Positions 1-8,658 of a stretch of 64,000 nt of DNA are shown here, in pieces. Under the pieces are notes generated by a model. The model saw only the letters and a list, made by a program, of their open reading frames with translations. It had not been told where the DNA came from and made no database searches. Origin of the DNA: CADEFQ01 sp050249415. GTDB lineage: Bacteria; Pseudomonadota; Gammaproteobacteria; Steroidobacterales; Steroidobacteraceae. How positions within the stretch are numbered: position 1 is the stretch's first letter; every line of letters starts with the position of its first letter. A program made the position numbers and the translations under genes. Where the stretch lies: contig JBFWQO010000006.1 of the NCBI GenBank assembly GCA_050249415.1, forward strand, positions 168,002-232,001. Direction: 5' to 3'.

Positions 1-286
1 GTTCCGCGTGGGATGCGTCGGCGGCCGGCCCGTCCGATTCGCCGCGCCCCGGCAGGTCCGGCGCGTAGATCGAGCGGTCGCGCCCGATCGTGCGCATGAG
101 CGCGCCGAACATGCGCCCGGTCGCGCCGTCAGGATGGATACAGAGGACCGCCGTCGCCTCGTCGAAGCCGCCGCCCGCCGGCATCGCGTGATGCACATGC
201 AACTGGCCGTAGCGGGTCTCGAAATACGCCCGCCGAACGCCCGGCCCGGAATCGCGTACCACGCCCGCTGTCGCGCGCTTCGCCAT
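1..286 (-). CDS. alpha/beta hydrolase, N-terminal part (runs off left edge)
   Basis: This is the first 95 codons of a protein read leftwards off the window. After a short N-terminal strand (YFETRYGQLHVHH, about residues 20-32) comes the alpha/beta-hydrolase signature: a beta-strand ending in the oxyanion region (AVLCIHPDGATGRMF, about 46-60) and then YAPDLPGRGESDGP, typical of the loop after strand 4. The usual oxyanion motif HG is HPDG here. The nucleophile elbow and the rest of the triad lie outside the window, so the substrate cannot be told. The ATG is chosen because GGGAG lies about 10 nt upstream. It diverges from the glutathione transferase gene to its right. Confidence 0.75.
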   Translation of the reverse strand, partial: MAKRATAGVVRDSGPGVRRAYFETRYGQLHVHHAMPAGGGFDEATAVLCIHPDGATGRMFGALMRTIGRDRSIYAPDLPGRGESDGPAADASHAE

Positions 287-388
287 GTCGCTGCCCACTC
301 CCTGCACGGACGACCGTGCCCTGGACGCGAACTATAGCGATAATCCGTGGCACGACTTGTGACCCCCGCCCCAATCGAGGTACCCCCG

Positions 389-1039
389 ATGAGACTGTAC
401 GGCTTTCTCGCGTCGCCTTATGTCGCGCGCACCCTGCTCACGTCGCGCTGGAAAGGCTGCGGGCTCGAGTTGTCGCCGCCGCCCGGGGGCCACATCAAAT
501 CGGCGGAGTATCTCGCGATCAACCCGATCGGCAAGATGCCGGCGCTCGAAGACGGCGGGCGCTGTCTCGCCGAGTCGACGGTGATCTGCGAGTACATCGA
601 CGAGACGCAGCCCGGGCGCAAGCTGATGCCGGAAGATCCGATGGATCGCGCGCAGGCGCGGCTGCTCGCGCGGCTCGTGGATACCTACGTCGTGCCGAAC
701 AGCAGCGCGCTGTTTCGCAATGCCGATCCCGCCAAACGCAACCAGGCGGAAGCCGACGCCGCCCTCGCGGCCCTGCGCACCGCGCTCGGGCACCTCGAGA
801 CGTTCATGGGCGAGGGACCCTTCGCCGGCGGCGCGCGCCCCGGTTTCGCCGACGCCGTCATGGCCCCCACCTTCTGGGTGCTGCACCGGGTCGCGGCGAT
901 GTTCGGCGTGCGTGCCCCGCTCGAAGGACTGCCCAGGCTCGGGCGCTGGATGCAGGCCGTGGACACGGATCCGGTCGCCGGCCCCCTGCGCAAGGACTAT
1001 GAGCAGGCGCTCGAGGCGTTTCTCGCTGCGCGCGCGTAG
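389..1039 (+). CDS. glutathione S-transferase family protein
   Basis: A 216-residue protein of normal GST length. The N-terminal thioredoxin-like domain (about 1-78) shows the start typical of the family (MRLYGFLASPYVARTLL), the cis-proline loop (KMPAL, about 50-54) and the glutathione-binding ES pair (AESTVICEYID, about 61-71). An all-helical domain follows, with the helix N-cap stretch PGFADAVMAP. It would conjugate or reduce electrophiles with glutathione in the cytoplasm; the substrate is unknown. The ATG is preferred over an upstream in-frame start because GAGG lies 8 nt before it. It is convergent with the nitrilase-fold gene, and a hairpin/heptad repeat lies between the two. Confidence 0.88.
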   Translation: MRLYGFLASPYVARTLLTSRWKGCGLELSPPPGGHIKSAEYLAINPIGKMPALEDGGRCLAESTVICEYIDETQPGRKLMPEDPMDRAQARLLARLVDTYVVPNSSALFRNADPAKRNQAEADAALAALRTALGHLETFMGEGPFAGGARPGFADAVMAPTFWVLHRVAAMFGVRAPLEGLPRLGRWMQAVDTDPVAGPLRKDYEQALEAFLAARA

Positions 1040-1047
1040 CGCGCGCA

Positions 1048-1150
1048 GCGAAGCGAACAGCGATCAGCGGGTAGCGAATAGCAAGAGGCGCCGGCCGCGC
1101 GGCGCGCGGGCCGGCGCTCTGCCTGCTCGCCGTTCGCTACTCGCCGTTCG
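1048..1150. repeat. heptad-repeat hairpin (AGCGAAC/AGCGATC family), probable bidirectional terminator
   Basis: The left arm is a run of imperfect 7-mers (AGCGAAC, AGCGATC, AGCGGGT, AGCGAAT). The right arm carries the same 7-mers in reverse complement (CGTTCGCTACTCGCCGTTCGC). The centre is a perfect inverted repeat, GCGCCGGCC (1088-1096) with GGCCGGCGC (1109-1117). It separates two convergent genes, so a two-way terminator is the simplest reading. The TAG stop of the nitrilase-fold gene lies at the end of the element. Related copies are at about 19649 and 37003. Confidence 0.65.
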
Positions 1151-2206
1151 CTATTTCCTGACCACCCCGGTTTCCGCGAGCCGCGCCAGTGCCAGCTGCT
1201 GGCGGTCGCGGAAGAATGCGCGGTCCGGCACGACGACCTTGCCGCCGGCGAGCAGGCCGTTCGCCCGGCGAATGTTCGCGGCGGCGAAGCTCGCGGCGTA
1301 CAGGTCGAGCGCCTGGCGCGAGAGGAGATTGCCCATGCCGGGCCGGCGGCGATAGGCGCGCAGGCCGGCGAGATCGAGCGCGCACGCGGCCGCCATCGAC
1401 ACGCCCTGGCCTGCCTGCACGATCTGGTTGCCCATGTAGTCGATGATGTCGGAGAAGCCGTTGCTCGAATCGGGCGGTACGTCGATGCCCCAGGTCGCGG
1501 CACAATTCGCCGATACCAGGTACGCGAGGTTCTCGAGTGCGCGCGCGCGGCGCGCGATCTGCTTCGGCGTGAGCGTGCGCGCCGCCATCTCACCGGTCGA
1601 GTGGAGCAGGACTTCAGCCCCGCGGATCGCATGGCAGCGCGCGATTTCCGGATAGAGGATCTCCTCCGAGGCGATCGCCGCGAGCTTGCCGAGCGCGGTG
1701 TCGGCGACCGGAAAGACCGCGTCGAGCCCGTACAGATCGAGATAGCGATCCCAGACATCGTGCGGTGTCGGCGCGAACATCGACACGAGCCGCCGATAGC
1801 GCAACACGCGCCGGCCCGTGTCGTCGAAGACGAACGACGCCTGGAAATACAGGCCGGGGAAGTTCGGGTCGAGCTCGTAGGCGTTGCCCGCGAGGTGCAC
1901 GCCATGGCGCTGCGCGAGCCGCGCAAAGGCCTCGTACTCCGGGCCGTCGTCGGCGAGCGCCGCCTTGTCCGCCCATGCGGGAATCGGCTCGCCCCACGGC
2001 GGCCCCGTGAGGATGTACTCGGGCAACACGACGAGGCGCAGGTCGTCGCCCACCCAGCGCTTCGCCCCCGAAACCGCCGTGTCGATCCTCGCGAGGCTCG
2101 CCTGCATGCGCGCCCGGGCGCTCGCACGGTCATGGTCGGGGTGCACGCCGTCGCAATCGAGTTGCAGCGCGGCCGCGTAGTAACGATCGAGCAGGGTCAC
2201 GGGCAT
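1151..2206 (-). CDS. nitrilase-superfamily protein with altered active site
   Basis: A 351-residue protein with the carbon-nitrogen hydrolase fold. The catalytic Glu is present (VVLPEY, Glu63). The usual Lys and Cys appear to be replaced: the DxxGxxxxYRK segment reads DDTGRRVLRYRRL (Arg139), and the LxCYDxxFPE segment reads AAIASEEILYPEIAR (Ser180). In this superfamily Glu-Lys-Cys form the catalytic triad, so ordinary amidase or nitrilase chemistry is doubtful. It may be a divergent subfamily or a non-catalytic homologue. The frame is open well upstream, but the ATG at 2206 is preceded by GAGG at good spacing and the fold starts just after it. It is divergent from the S9 peptidase gene. Confidence 0.75.
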   Translation of the reverse strand: MPVTLLDRYYAAALQLDCDGVHPDHDRASARARMQASLARIDTAVSGAKRWVGDDLRLVVLPEYILTGPPWGEPIPAWADKAALADDGPEYEAFARLAQRHGVHLAGNAYELDPNFPGLYFQASFVFDDTGRRVLRYRRLVSMFAPTPHDVWDRYLDLYGLDAVFPVADTALGKLAAIASEEILYPEIARCHAIRGAEVLLHSTGEMAARTLTPKQIARRARALENLAYLVSANCAATWGIDVPPDSSNGFSDIIDYMGNQIVQAGQGVSMAAACALDLAGLRAYRRRPGMGNLLSRQALDLYAASFAAANIRRANGLLAGGKVVVPDRAFFRDRQQLALARLAETGVVRK

Positions 2207-2363
2207 TGAGCTTCCTCGTACGGGAATGTCGCGGGCCGCGAGCGCGGCCCGCCCGCATTGTACGCGGCGTTCGTCGCAACGGGGCGGCAGGGCGGCGCCC
2301 GATGGCGCACAATGCGCCGCAATCGCGCGTCCCGTGCGCAGCATGAACACGAGAGGGGTAACG

Positions 2364-4397
2364 ATGTCGTCACAGCTTCGCAGCCTGGCCGCATGGCTCA
2401 TCCTTGGTTCCGCGTCCCTCGCCGCGAGCGCGGCCTCGCCGTATACCGCCGAAGCCATGTGGGGCCTCGCGCGACTCGGCAATCCCGCCCTGTCGCCCGA
2501 CGGCAAGCTCGCGGTGGTGCCGGTCACGCGTTACGACCTCGCGACGAACAAGGGCAACACCGATCTCTGGATGATTCCGACGGACGGCGGCGCCGCGCGC
2601 CAGCTGACGAGCGACCCGGCCAACGACACCTCGCCGGTGTTCAGCCCGGACGGCGCGACGATCGCCTTCCTCGCCAAGCGTGACGCGGACGAGGAAACGC
2701 AGATCTACACGATCGCCGTCGACGGCGGCGAGGCGAAGCGTCTGACGAACATTCCCGTCGGCGTCGGCGCCATCAAGTGGTTCCCCGACGGCAAGCAGCT
2801 CGCCTTCGTCGCGAATGTCTGGCCCGAGCTCACGAAGTGGGAGGACCAGGGCAAGCGCCTGAAGGAGCGCGCCGATGCGAAGACGAGCGCGAAGAGCTGG
2901 GAGCGCGCGCCGATCGCCTACTGGGACCATTTCCTCGACGACCGCGAGCCGCATCTCTTTTCGATCGCGGTCGACGGCGGCGAACCGGTCGCCATCACGC
3001 GCGGGTCGGGCTTCTGGCTGTCGAAGCAGGAATACAGCGCATCGTCGTACGACATTGCGCCCGACGGCACCGAGGTCGCGTTCGTCGCCGATCGCGATCG
3101 CACCGGCATCGACTCGAACGACGACATCATCGTGATCCCGTCCTGCGGCTGCAAACCCGCGCGCAACCTCGATGCGGACAGCGTCGCGGACGAGAGCGGC
3201 CCGGTGTATTCGCCGGACGGCAGGTACCTCGCCTACAGCCAGAAGCGTACGCCGCGCTTCTACGCCGACACCCGGCGCCTGATGCTGCTCGATCGCGCGG
3301 GCGGCACGACCCGCGGCCTCACCGAGCAATGGGATCGTTCGGCGGGCGGCCTGGTCTGGGCCGCGGACTCGAAATCGCTCTATGGCGAGATCGACGACGC
3401 GGCGACCTCGCGCATCTACCAGTTCGCACTGTCGGGCGGCGCACCGCGCGCAGTCACCGGCCAGCACAGTTACTCGGGCCTCGAACTGGGCGGCAGGACG
3501 GCCGTGGCGCTGCGCCAGAGCTTCTCCGAGCCCGCGACGCTCGTGCGGCTCGATCTCGCGAAGGGCGCGGCGACGCAGCTGTCGACCTTCAACGATGCGG
3601 CGCTCGCGAACCTCACGATGGGCAAGGTCGAGAGCGTCACCTACCAGGGCGCGCGTGGCGACGACATCCAGATGTGGGTGATCTATCCGCCGGGCTTCGA
3701 TCCGGCGAAGAAATACCCGGTCTACATGCTGCTGCACGGCGGCCCGCACAACGGCATCCAGGATGCGGTGACGTACCGCTGGAATGCGCACGTGTTCGCG
3801 AACTGGGGCTACATCGTCACCTGGCACAATTTCCACGGCTCGAGCGGCTTCGGCCAGGCATTCGCCGATTCGATCAACCCCGACCGCATCTCGATGCCGT
3901 ACGAGGACACGATCAAGGCCGCGCAGTGGCTGGCGGCGCAACCCTTCGTCGACGGCGACCGCATGGTCGCGGGCGGCGGCAGTTACGGCGGCTTCCTCGC
4001 CGCGACGCTGCTCGGCCGGCCGCATCCGTTCAAGGCGCTGATCGCGCACGCGGCGGTGTACGACAACTTCACGCAGGTCGGCGCCGATTACGGCGCATCG
4101 AAGGAGCGCTTCTTCAATTTCTGGGAGAAGCCCGGGGAGTTCGCGCGCTATTCACCGCACACCTCGGCGGGGAATTTCGTCACCCCGACCCTCGTGATCC
4201 ACGGCCAGCTCGACCAGCGCGTGCCGGTCAACCACGGCATCGAACTCTTCAATACGCTGCAGACACGCGGCGTGCCGTCCAAGCTCGTGTACTTCCCGGA
4301 CGAGAATCACTGGGTGCTGAAACCGGGCAATTCGCTCTACTGGTACGGGGCAGTGCACGACTGGCTCGCGAAGTACGCGCCGCCCGGCGGACACTGA
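2364..4397 (+). CDS. secreted S9-family peptidase (prolyl oligopeptidase/acylaminoacyl-peptidase type)
   Basis: A 677-residue protein with a cleavable signal peptide (about 1-24, ending ASAAS), pointing to a periplasmic location. Residues 25-420 form a WD40-like beta-propeller with repeated SPDG and YSPDGRYLAY motifs. The C-terminal alpha/beta-hydrolase domain holds the full triad: Ser540 in GGGSYGGF, Asp617 in HGQLDQRVP and His649 in DENHWVL. S9C enzymes release dipeptides or blocked amino acids from short peptides. The start is set by AGAGGGG just upstream of the ATG; another in-frame ATG lies 21 nt earlier. It is convergent with the TonB-receptor gene, 29 bp away. Confidence 0.9.
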   Translation: MSSQLRSLAAWLILGSASLAASAASPYTAEAMWGLARLGNPALSPDGKLAVVPVTRYDLATNKGNTDLWMIPTDGGAARQLTSDPANDTSPVFSPDGATIAFLAKRDADEETQIYTIAVDGGEAKRLTNIPVGVGAIKWFPDGKQLAFVANVWPELTKWEDQGKRLKERADAKTSAKSWERAPIAYWDHFLDDREPHLFSIAVDGGEPVAITRGSGFWLSKQEYSASSYDIAPDGTEVAFVADRDRTGIDSNDDIIVIPSCGCKPARNLDADSVADESGPVYSPDGRYLAYSQKRTPRFYADTRRLMLLDRAGGTTRGLTEQWDRSAGGLVWAADSKSLYGEIDDAATSRIYQFALSGGAPRAVTGQHSYSGLELGGRTAVALRQSFSEPATLVRLDLAKGAATQLSTFNDAALANLTMGKVESVTYQGARGDDIQMWVIYPPGFDPAKKYPVYMLLHGGPHNGIQDAVTYRWNAHVFANWGYIVTWHNFHGSSGFGQAFADSINPDRISMPYEDTIKAAQWLAAQPFVDGDRMVAGGGSYGGFLAATLLGRPHPFKALIAHAAVYDNFTQVGADYGASKERFFNFWEKPGEFARYSPHTSAGNFVTPTLVIHGQLDQRVPVNHGIELFNTLQTRGVPSKLVYFPDENHWVLKPGNSLYWYGAVHDWLAKYAPPGGH

Positions 4398-4426
4398 CAC
4401 CGTCAGGGCGGGCGGCGGCGCGGCCG

Positions 4427-6952
4427 TCACGGGAACGACCAGGTGACGCCGATCAGCGCATAGCGCGGCAGCCAGGTCGATCGCTCGCCTTCGAGGCTCG
4501 CGGGATCGCCCGGCATGGCGAGGCGATACTCCGTGCAGCACGTGTTCGCGTGATCGGTGGCGTTGCTCAGCTCGACATACACCTGCAGCGCGCCGAGCGG
4601 CAGGGCGCGCTGCCAGCTCGCGCGGGCGTCGAACGAGAAGTAGTCGGACCACGCATCCGCGTTGCGCGGTGACAGCACGAGCTGCGCGCCGCCGCCCGGC
4701 GTGGCGAGGGCAGTGAGCGTGTTCTCGCGCCAGCCGCTGTGCCAGATGAAGTTGCCGGAGAGCTGCCACGGACCCTGGGTCCACGACAGCCCCGTGACCG
4801 CGGAATGACGCTGGTCCCAGGTGCGCAGCGCGCGCGAGTCCTCGAAGCGGTCCGTGACTTCCGACCAGCTGTAACTCAGCCACGCGGACCACGTGCGCCG
4901 CGGCTGCCAGCGCAGCGTGAACTCGGCGCCATAGGCACGCGACGACAGCGGTGCGACACGCACGCGATCGACCTCCAGTTCGGGCAGCAGTGTCACCGGA
5001 TCGAACAGGTTCTCGTGGATCGGCCGCACGTCGTGGATCCGCTTGTCGAACGCCTCGACGCGCAGCTGCACATCATTCGACAACCGGTGCTCGATCGCGC
5101 CGACCGCCTGCGTCGCCCGCTGCACGGCGTGATAGGCGGCCTCGCCGTCGGTGACCTGCAGCTCGTCGGGGCGTTCGGGCTGCGCCAGCTGGCCCCACGA
5201 GACACGCAGCGTGGTGTCGGCGCGCGGCGTGAAGGCGAGCCCGAGGCGCGGCGACCACTGCGAATCGCTGAAATCCGGCCGGAATCGCTGCCGGTCCCAG
5301 CGCATCCCGAGGTCGACATCGAGCTGCGGCGACAGCGCGATGACTGCGGAGGCATAGACGCCATACGACTGCCCACCGGCGTCGATGGCGAAATTGCGGG
5401 ACAGGGCGGGCGGACGCCCGAGCGCCGCTGCGAGCAGCGGATCGAACAGCGCGTCGGCGCGATATTCGTACGACGTATCGTGGTCCAGCATTTCCACCCC
5501 GACCGATACGTCGGTGCGCCCGCGTGCCGCGGCGAGTTCGATGCGCGCGGTGGTCGCGTCCATGAACCGTCGGTCGAGCAGTTCGCCCGCGCCGCTGCCC
5601 GGCCGTGCGAGCGTGCCCTTGCGGCTCGTGTGCCGCTCGGTACGCGAGACGCTGCCGCGCAGCGCCGTATCCGGCGCCACTCGCCAGGTGCCGCGCAGCC
5701 AGGCCGTGCCGTCGCGGTAGCGCGCGTGGGCACGCTCGGTGTCGTCCGAGAGATTCGCGGTCAGTTCGTCGTTCAACAACAGCCATCCGGCGGCGATGTC
5801 GCTGCCGTCGTCGAAGTGCCACGACAGGCGCGAGAGCAGATCGAGGAACGCGGGCTCGCCCGAGCGCTCTTCGGCGAGTTTCATGACCTGCTCGATGGTG
5901 CTCTTGCGCGCGGCGACGAGCCATTCGAGCGGATGGGATTCGAGGCGGCCTTGCGACAGCGCGTGCGCGTACAGGAGGCTCACGCCGACTTCGTGGTGGT
6001 TCCCGCCGGTGAAGGTGCGCGGCGTGATGTCGAGCACACCCGACAGGCGCCCGCCATAGCGGGCGGGGGTTACGCCACTCCAGAAATCGAGTTTGCCGGT
6101 CGTCGCCGGATCGAGGATGCCGAGCAGGCCCTGGAAATCCTTGAAATGAAACGGCTCGAACAGCGGCACGCCGTCGAAATACACGCCGAGTTCATCGACG
6201 CGCCCGCCGCGCACATGCGCGCGCGCGGACAGGCCGTTGGTTGCGGTGCCGGGCAGGAAACGCGTGATGCGAAGCGCATCCTCGTCCAGGCCGGGCAGTA
6301 CCGAGAGATCCTCGCGCGTGAACTCCACCGGCGCGAGACGCGATTGCCGGTCGAAGGAGTAGCGGCTGGCGAGCACGCTCACCTCGGCGAGCGGCTCGCC
6401 GGCGCCGGCGAGCCGCAGCACACCCTTCCACTGCTCGTTCCGGTGCACACGGATGCCGCGCAGTCTCGCCGCGCCGCCCGCCGTGTCGCCGGCCTCGGCA
6501 TCGTACGAGCCCGGCGGCAGCGGACCGAAGCGCGCGCGCCCACCCGCGTCCGTGACGACGCGCCGATCCCCCGGCCGCAGCGTCACCTCTGCGCCGCGCG
6601 CCGGCCGACCGTCCGCGCCCTCGACGACGAGGTCGATCGCCGCCTCGCCATCGATGCTGCGGCGTACGACGACATAGACCCCGGGCTGCACGGGCTCGAG
6701 CACGAGCCCATGCGGCGCGAGGAGCTCGCGCGCGACTTCGGCGAGCGGACCGGGGCGCGGCGGCGCACGCACCCGCATGTCCGGCGTGATCAGTGCGTCG
6801 CTGTAGACGATATTGAGCCCGGATCGTGCGAGCGCATCGAGTGCCGCGCCGAGTGGCTCACCGGTTTCGATGGCATGCGCCAACGCGCCCGCGGCGAGCA
6901 GCAGCAGCGCCCGCGCGGTGTCCCGGGCGAGTCGCAGCACGAGGGGGCGCAT
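4427..6952 (-). CDS. TonB-dependent receptor with N-terminal signalling (STN) domain
   Basis: An 841-residue outer-membrane receptor. A signal peptide is followed by a secretin/TonB N-terminal domain (about 28-85: LGAALDALARSGLNIVYSD, then PHGLVLEP). Next come a short carboxypeptidase-regulatory-like repeat (about 100-175), the plug (about 215-320) and a beta-barrel ending in Pro after an aromatic strand (TWSFP). STN domains pass substrate occupancy to an inner-membrane FecR protein. FecR and an ECF sigma factor lie directly upstream on the same strand, making a classic cell-surface signalling set. The ligand is unknown; FecA-like context suggests a siderophore or other scarce nutrient. Start taken at the ATG before the basic-hydrophobic leader. 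Confidence 0.88.
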   Translation of the reverse strand: MRPLVLRLARDTARALLLLAAGALAHAIETGEPLGAALDALARSGLNIVYSDALITPDMRVRAPPRPGPLAEVARELLAPHGLVLEPVQPGVYVVVRRSIDGEAAIDLVVEGADGRPARGAEVTLRPGDRRVVTDAGGRARFGPLPPGSYDAEAGDTAGGAARLRGIRVHRNEQWKGVLRLAGAGEPLAEVSVLASRYSFDRQSRLAPVEFTREDLSVLPGLDEDALRITRFLPGTATNGLSARAHVRGGRVDELGVYFDGVPLFEPFHFKDFQGLLGILDPATTGKLDFWSGVTPARYGGRLSGVLDITPRTFTGGNHHEVGVSLLYAHALSQGRLESHPLEWLVAARKSTIEQVMKLAEERSGEPAFLDLLSRLSWHFDDGSDIAAGWLLLNDELTANLSDDTERAHARYRDGTAWLRGTWRVAPDTALRGSVSRTERHTSRKGTLARPGSGAGELLDRRFMDATTARIELAAARGRTDVSVGVEMLDHDTSYEYRADALFDPLLAAALGRPPALSRNFAIDAGGQSYGVYASAVIALSPQLDVDLGMRWDRQRFRPDFSDSQWSPRLGLAFTPRADTTLRVSWGQLAQPERPDELQVTDGEAAYHAVQRATQAVGAIEHRLSNDVQLRVEAFDKRIHDVRPIHENLFDPVTLLPELEVDRVRVAPLSSRAYGAEFTLRWQPRRTWSAWLSYSWSEVTDRFEDSRALRTWDQRHSAVTGLSWTQGPWQLSGNFIWHSGWRENTLTALATPGGGAQLVLSPRNADAWSDYFSFDARASWQRALPLGALQVYVELSNATDHANTCCTEYRLAMPGDPASLEGERSTWLPRYALIGVTWSFP

Positions 6953-6997
6953 CGGCGCATGGTAGCAGCCGGCGCGAGGCCCCGATCCCACGCTGCG

Positions 6998-7975
6998 TCA
7001 GTGACGCGCCGTGCCGATCACGACCGGGCCGCTTGCCGGGACGACCGCTTCGAGATCGACCGACGCCGTCACGATCGCCAGCGCCTTCCCGGCGGGCAGC
7101 CCTTCGACCGAGCCGTGCAGGATCGCCGACGCCGCCCGCATGCGCGCGCCCTCGTCGGCAAAGCTCACGGAACGCCCGGTCTCGGCGGTATACCAGCGCA
7201 GGAACTCGTCGAGGGACTTGCCCTCGATCACGATCGGCAAGGGCAGCGCCTCGGTCCACGCCCAGAATGGGTCGTCCGTGGCGACCTGCGCGCGGGCGAC
7301 CCTGCCGTCGGCCGCGATGCGGATGCGCTCGCCCGCCACCGCACGCTCCGTCGCCGCACCCGCGCCGATCTCCACGGCCCCGTCGCGCACCGCGACGTCG
7401 AGCGTGTCATCGTGCGCGCTGACCGCATAGCGCGTACCGACATGACGCACGTCACCCCGCGCGGTGCGCACGACATAGTCGATTGCCGCGCCGGGGGTGA
7501 CGGAGACATAGACCCGGCCGTTTTCGAGCCGCAGCGTCGCGGCGTCGACGAGTTCCACGCGGCTGTCCGCATCGACGCGCAGCGTGAGGTCCTTCGAGTA
7601 GCTGACCAGCGCGCCCGAGGCGCTGCCGGTCTCGAGGATCGTGCGCCGGCGCAGCGTGTCGCCCGCCTCGGCACCGGCTGCCGCGATCTCCACGCGGCCG
7701 TTGGCGCGATCGAGCGTCGCAATCGGCGCGCCGGACGGCGCGAGCCACACGAGACCCGCTGCCACGGCGAGTACCACCGACGCGGCCGCGAGCCAGCGCA
7801 CAGGGCGGCGCGGGCGCGCCGCGGCGAGCGCCTGCGACCGCTGCCACTCCGCGTGCACGGCGGCATACGCGCGCGCGCGCGCGTCGGGGTCCGGCGCGCC
7901 GCGCGGCGCCGAACGCATGAGGCGCGCGAGGCGCGCTTCGTCGAGTTCGTCCCAATGATCGTCGTGATCAGTCAC
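6998..7975 (-). CDS. FecR-type anti-sigma/sigma-regulator
   Basis: A 325-residue inner-membrane regulator. It has a cytoplasmic N-terminal segment (1-58), one membrane helix (about 61-79), a FecR domain in the periplasm (about 85-195; RVEIAAAGAEAGDTL, GRVYVSVTPGAAIDYVVRT, GDVRHVGTRYAV) and a C-terminal STN-like segment (about 250-325). It would hold or activate the ECF sigma factor according to the state of the receptor. Its ATG overlaps the sigma gene stop by 4 nt, implying translational coupling; the receptor follows 45 bp later. Confidence 0.92.
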   Translation of the reverse strand: MTDHDDHWDELDEARLARLMRSAPRGAPDPDARARAYAAVHAEWQRSQALAAARPRRPVRWLAAASVVLAVAAGLVWLAPSGAPIATLDRANGRVEIAAAGAEAGDTLRRRTILETGSASGALVSYSKDLTLRVDADSRVELVDAATLRLENGRVYVSVTPGAAIDYVVRTARGDVRHVGTRYAVSAHDDTLDVAVRDGAVEIGAGAATERAVAGERIRIAADGRVARAQVATDDPFWAWTEALPLPIVIEGKSLDEFLRWYTAETGRSVSFADEGARMRAASAILHGSVEGLPAGKALAIVTASVDLEAVVPASGPVVIGTARH

Positions 7976-8568
7976 GGCAGCAGCTCACGCCAATCGTAAC
8001 CCCGCGCCTCGAGCGCCGAGCGCAGCGCGATGCGGGCGCGCGCGAGCGCGGACTGGGCGGCCTCGAAACTCGAGCCGAGTTCGCCCGCGATCCGTTCCAC
8101 GCTCCAGTCCTCGAGGTACTTCCACTCCAGGATCTCGCCATAGCGTCCGGGCAGCTCGTCGAGCACACGACGCAGTACGCCGGCCGCGTCGCCCGCGTGC
8201 GTGCGCTCTTCGGGCAAGGGTCCCGCCGACGCGACACTTTCGGCGCGGCGCCGCGCGTGCACGCTCGCATCCATGCTTTCCTCCCGCTGCGCGCTCCGCT
8301 GCGCGGCCTCGACGAGATCGGCCAGTTCGTTGCGGCAGATCTGCGCGAGCCAGGTGAACAGGGCCGCCTCGCCCCGATACTGCGACAATGCGCGCACGGC
8401 GCGACACATCGCGCGCTGCGCAGCCTCCTCCGCGACATCGGCGCGCCCCGCCGTGCGCGACAGCGCAAAACGGTAGAGCCGGTCGAAATACCCGTCGAAG
8501 AAACTTCGAAACGCATGTTCGTCGCCGGTGAGCAATCGCGCCACGAGGGCGCGGTCATCCTCTCGCAT
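7972..8568 (-). CDS. ECF RNA polymerase sigma factor (FecI-like)
   Basis: A 198-residue sigma-70-family ECF factor. Region 2 (about 20-90) contains YRGEAALFTWLAQICRNELADL and region 4 (about 130-190) contains LPGRYGEILEWKYLEDWSVERIAGELGSS, the -35-recognising helix-turn-helix. It is the first gene of a sigma-FecR-receptor operon and should direct polymerase to that operon or to other uptake genes. No clear Shine-Dalgarno precedes the ATG. Confidence 0.92.
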   Translation of the reverse strand: MREDDRALVARLLTGDEHAFRSFFDGYFDRLYRFALSRTAGRADVAEEAAQRAMCRAVRALSQYRGEAALFTWLAQICRNELADLVEAAQRSAQREESMDASVHARRRAESVASAGPLPEERTHAGDAAGVLRRVLDELPGRYGEILEWKYLEDWSVERIAGELGSSFEAAQSALARARIALRSALEARGYDWRELLP

Positions 8569-8600
8569 CGGCAGGAGGTTAGACAGGCCGGGGGGTGGAT

Positions 8601-8629
8601 ATCAATCGCCCGCCGCGCGGGCAATTGAT
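8601..8629. promoter_or_regulatory. palindrome in divergent sigma factor/BamA-like promoter region
   Basis: Two 13-nt arms, ATCAATCGCCCGC and GCGGGCAATTGAT, pair with one mismatch around a 3-nt centre. The element lies in the 90-bp gap between the divergent sigma-factor and outer-membrane-protein genes. A dimeric repressor site is as likely as an RNA hairpin in the 5' leader of the rightward gene. No regulator can be named. Confidence 0.45.
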
Positions 8630-8658
8630 TTCCCGGGCGGGCGCCGTCGAACGGCTGC

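Noticed and set aside
1048..1150. Heptad repeats considered as a CRISPR array
   Set aside because: Units are 7 nt, imperfect, without spacers, and inverted on the two sides of a hairpin.
2370..4049. A 559-codon minus-strand frame opposite the S9 peptidase gene
   Set aside because: Shadow frame of a gene with complete catalytic triad; no recognisable motif.
4739..7999. A 1086-codon plus-strand open frame opposite the TonB-receptor and FecR genes
   Set aside because: No domain, biased composition, fully antisense to a recognised operon.
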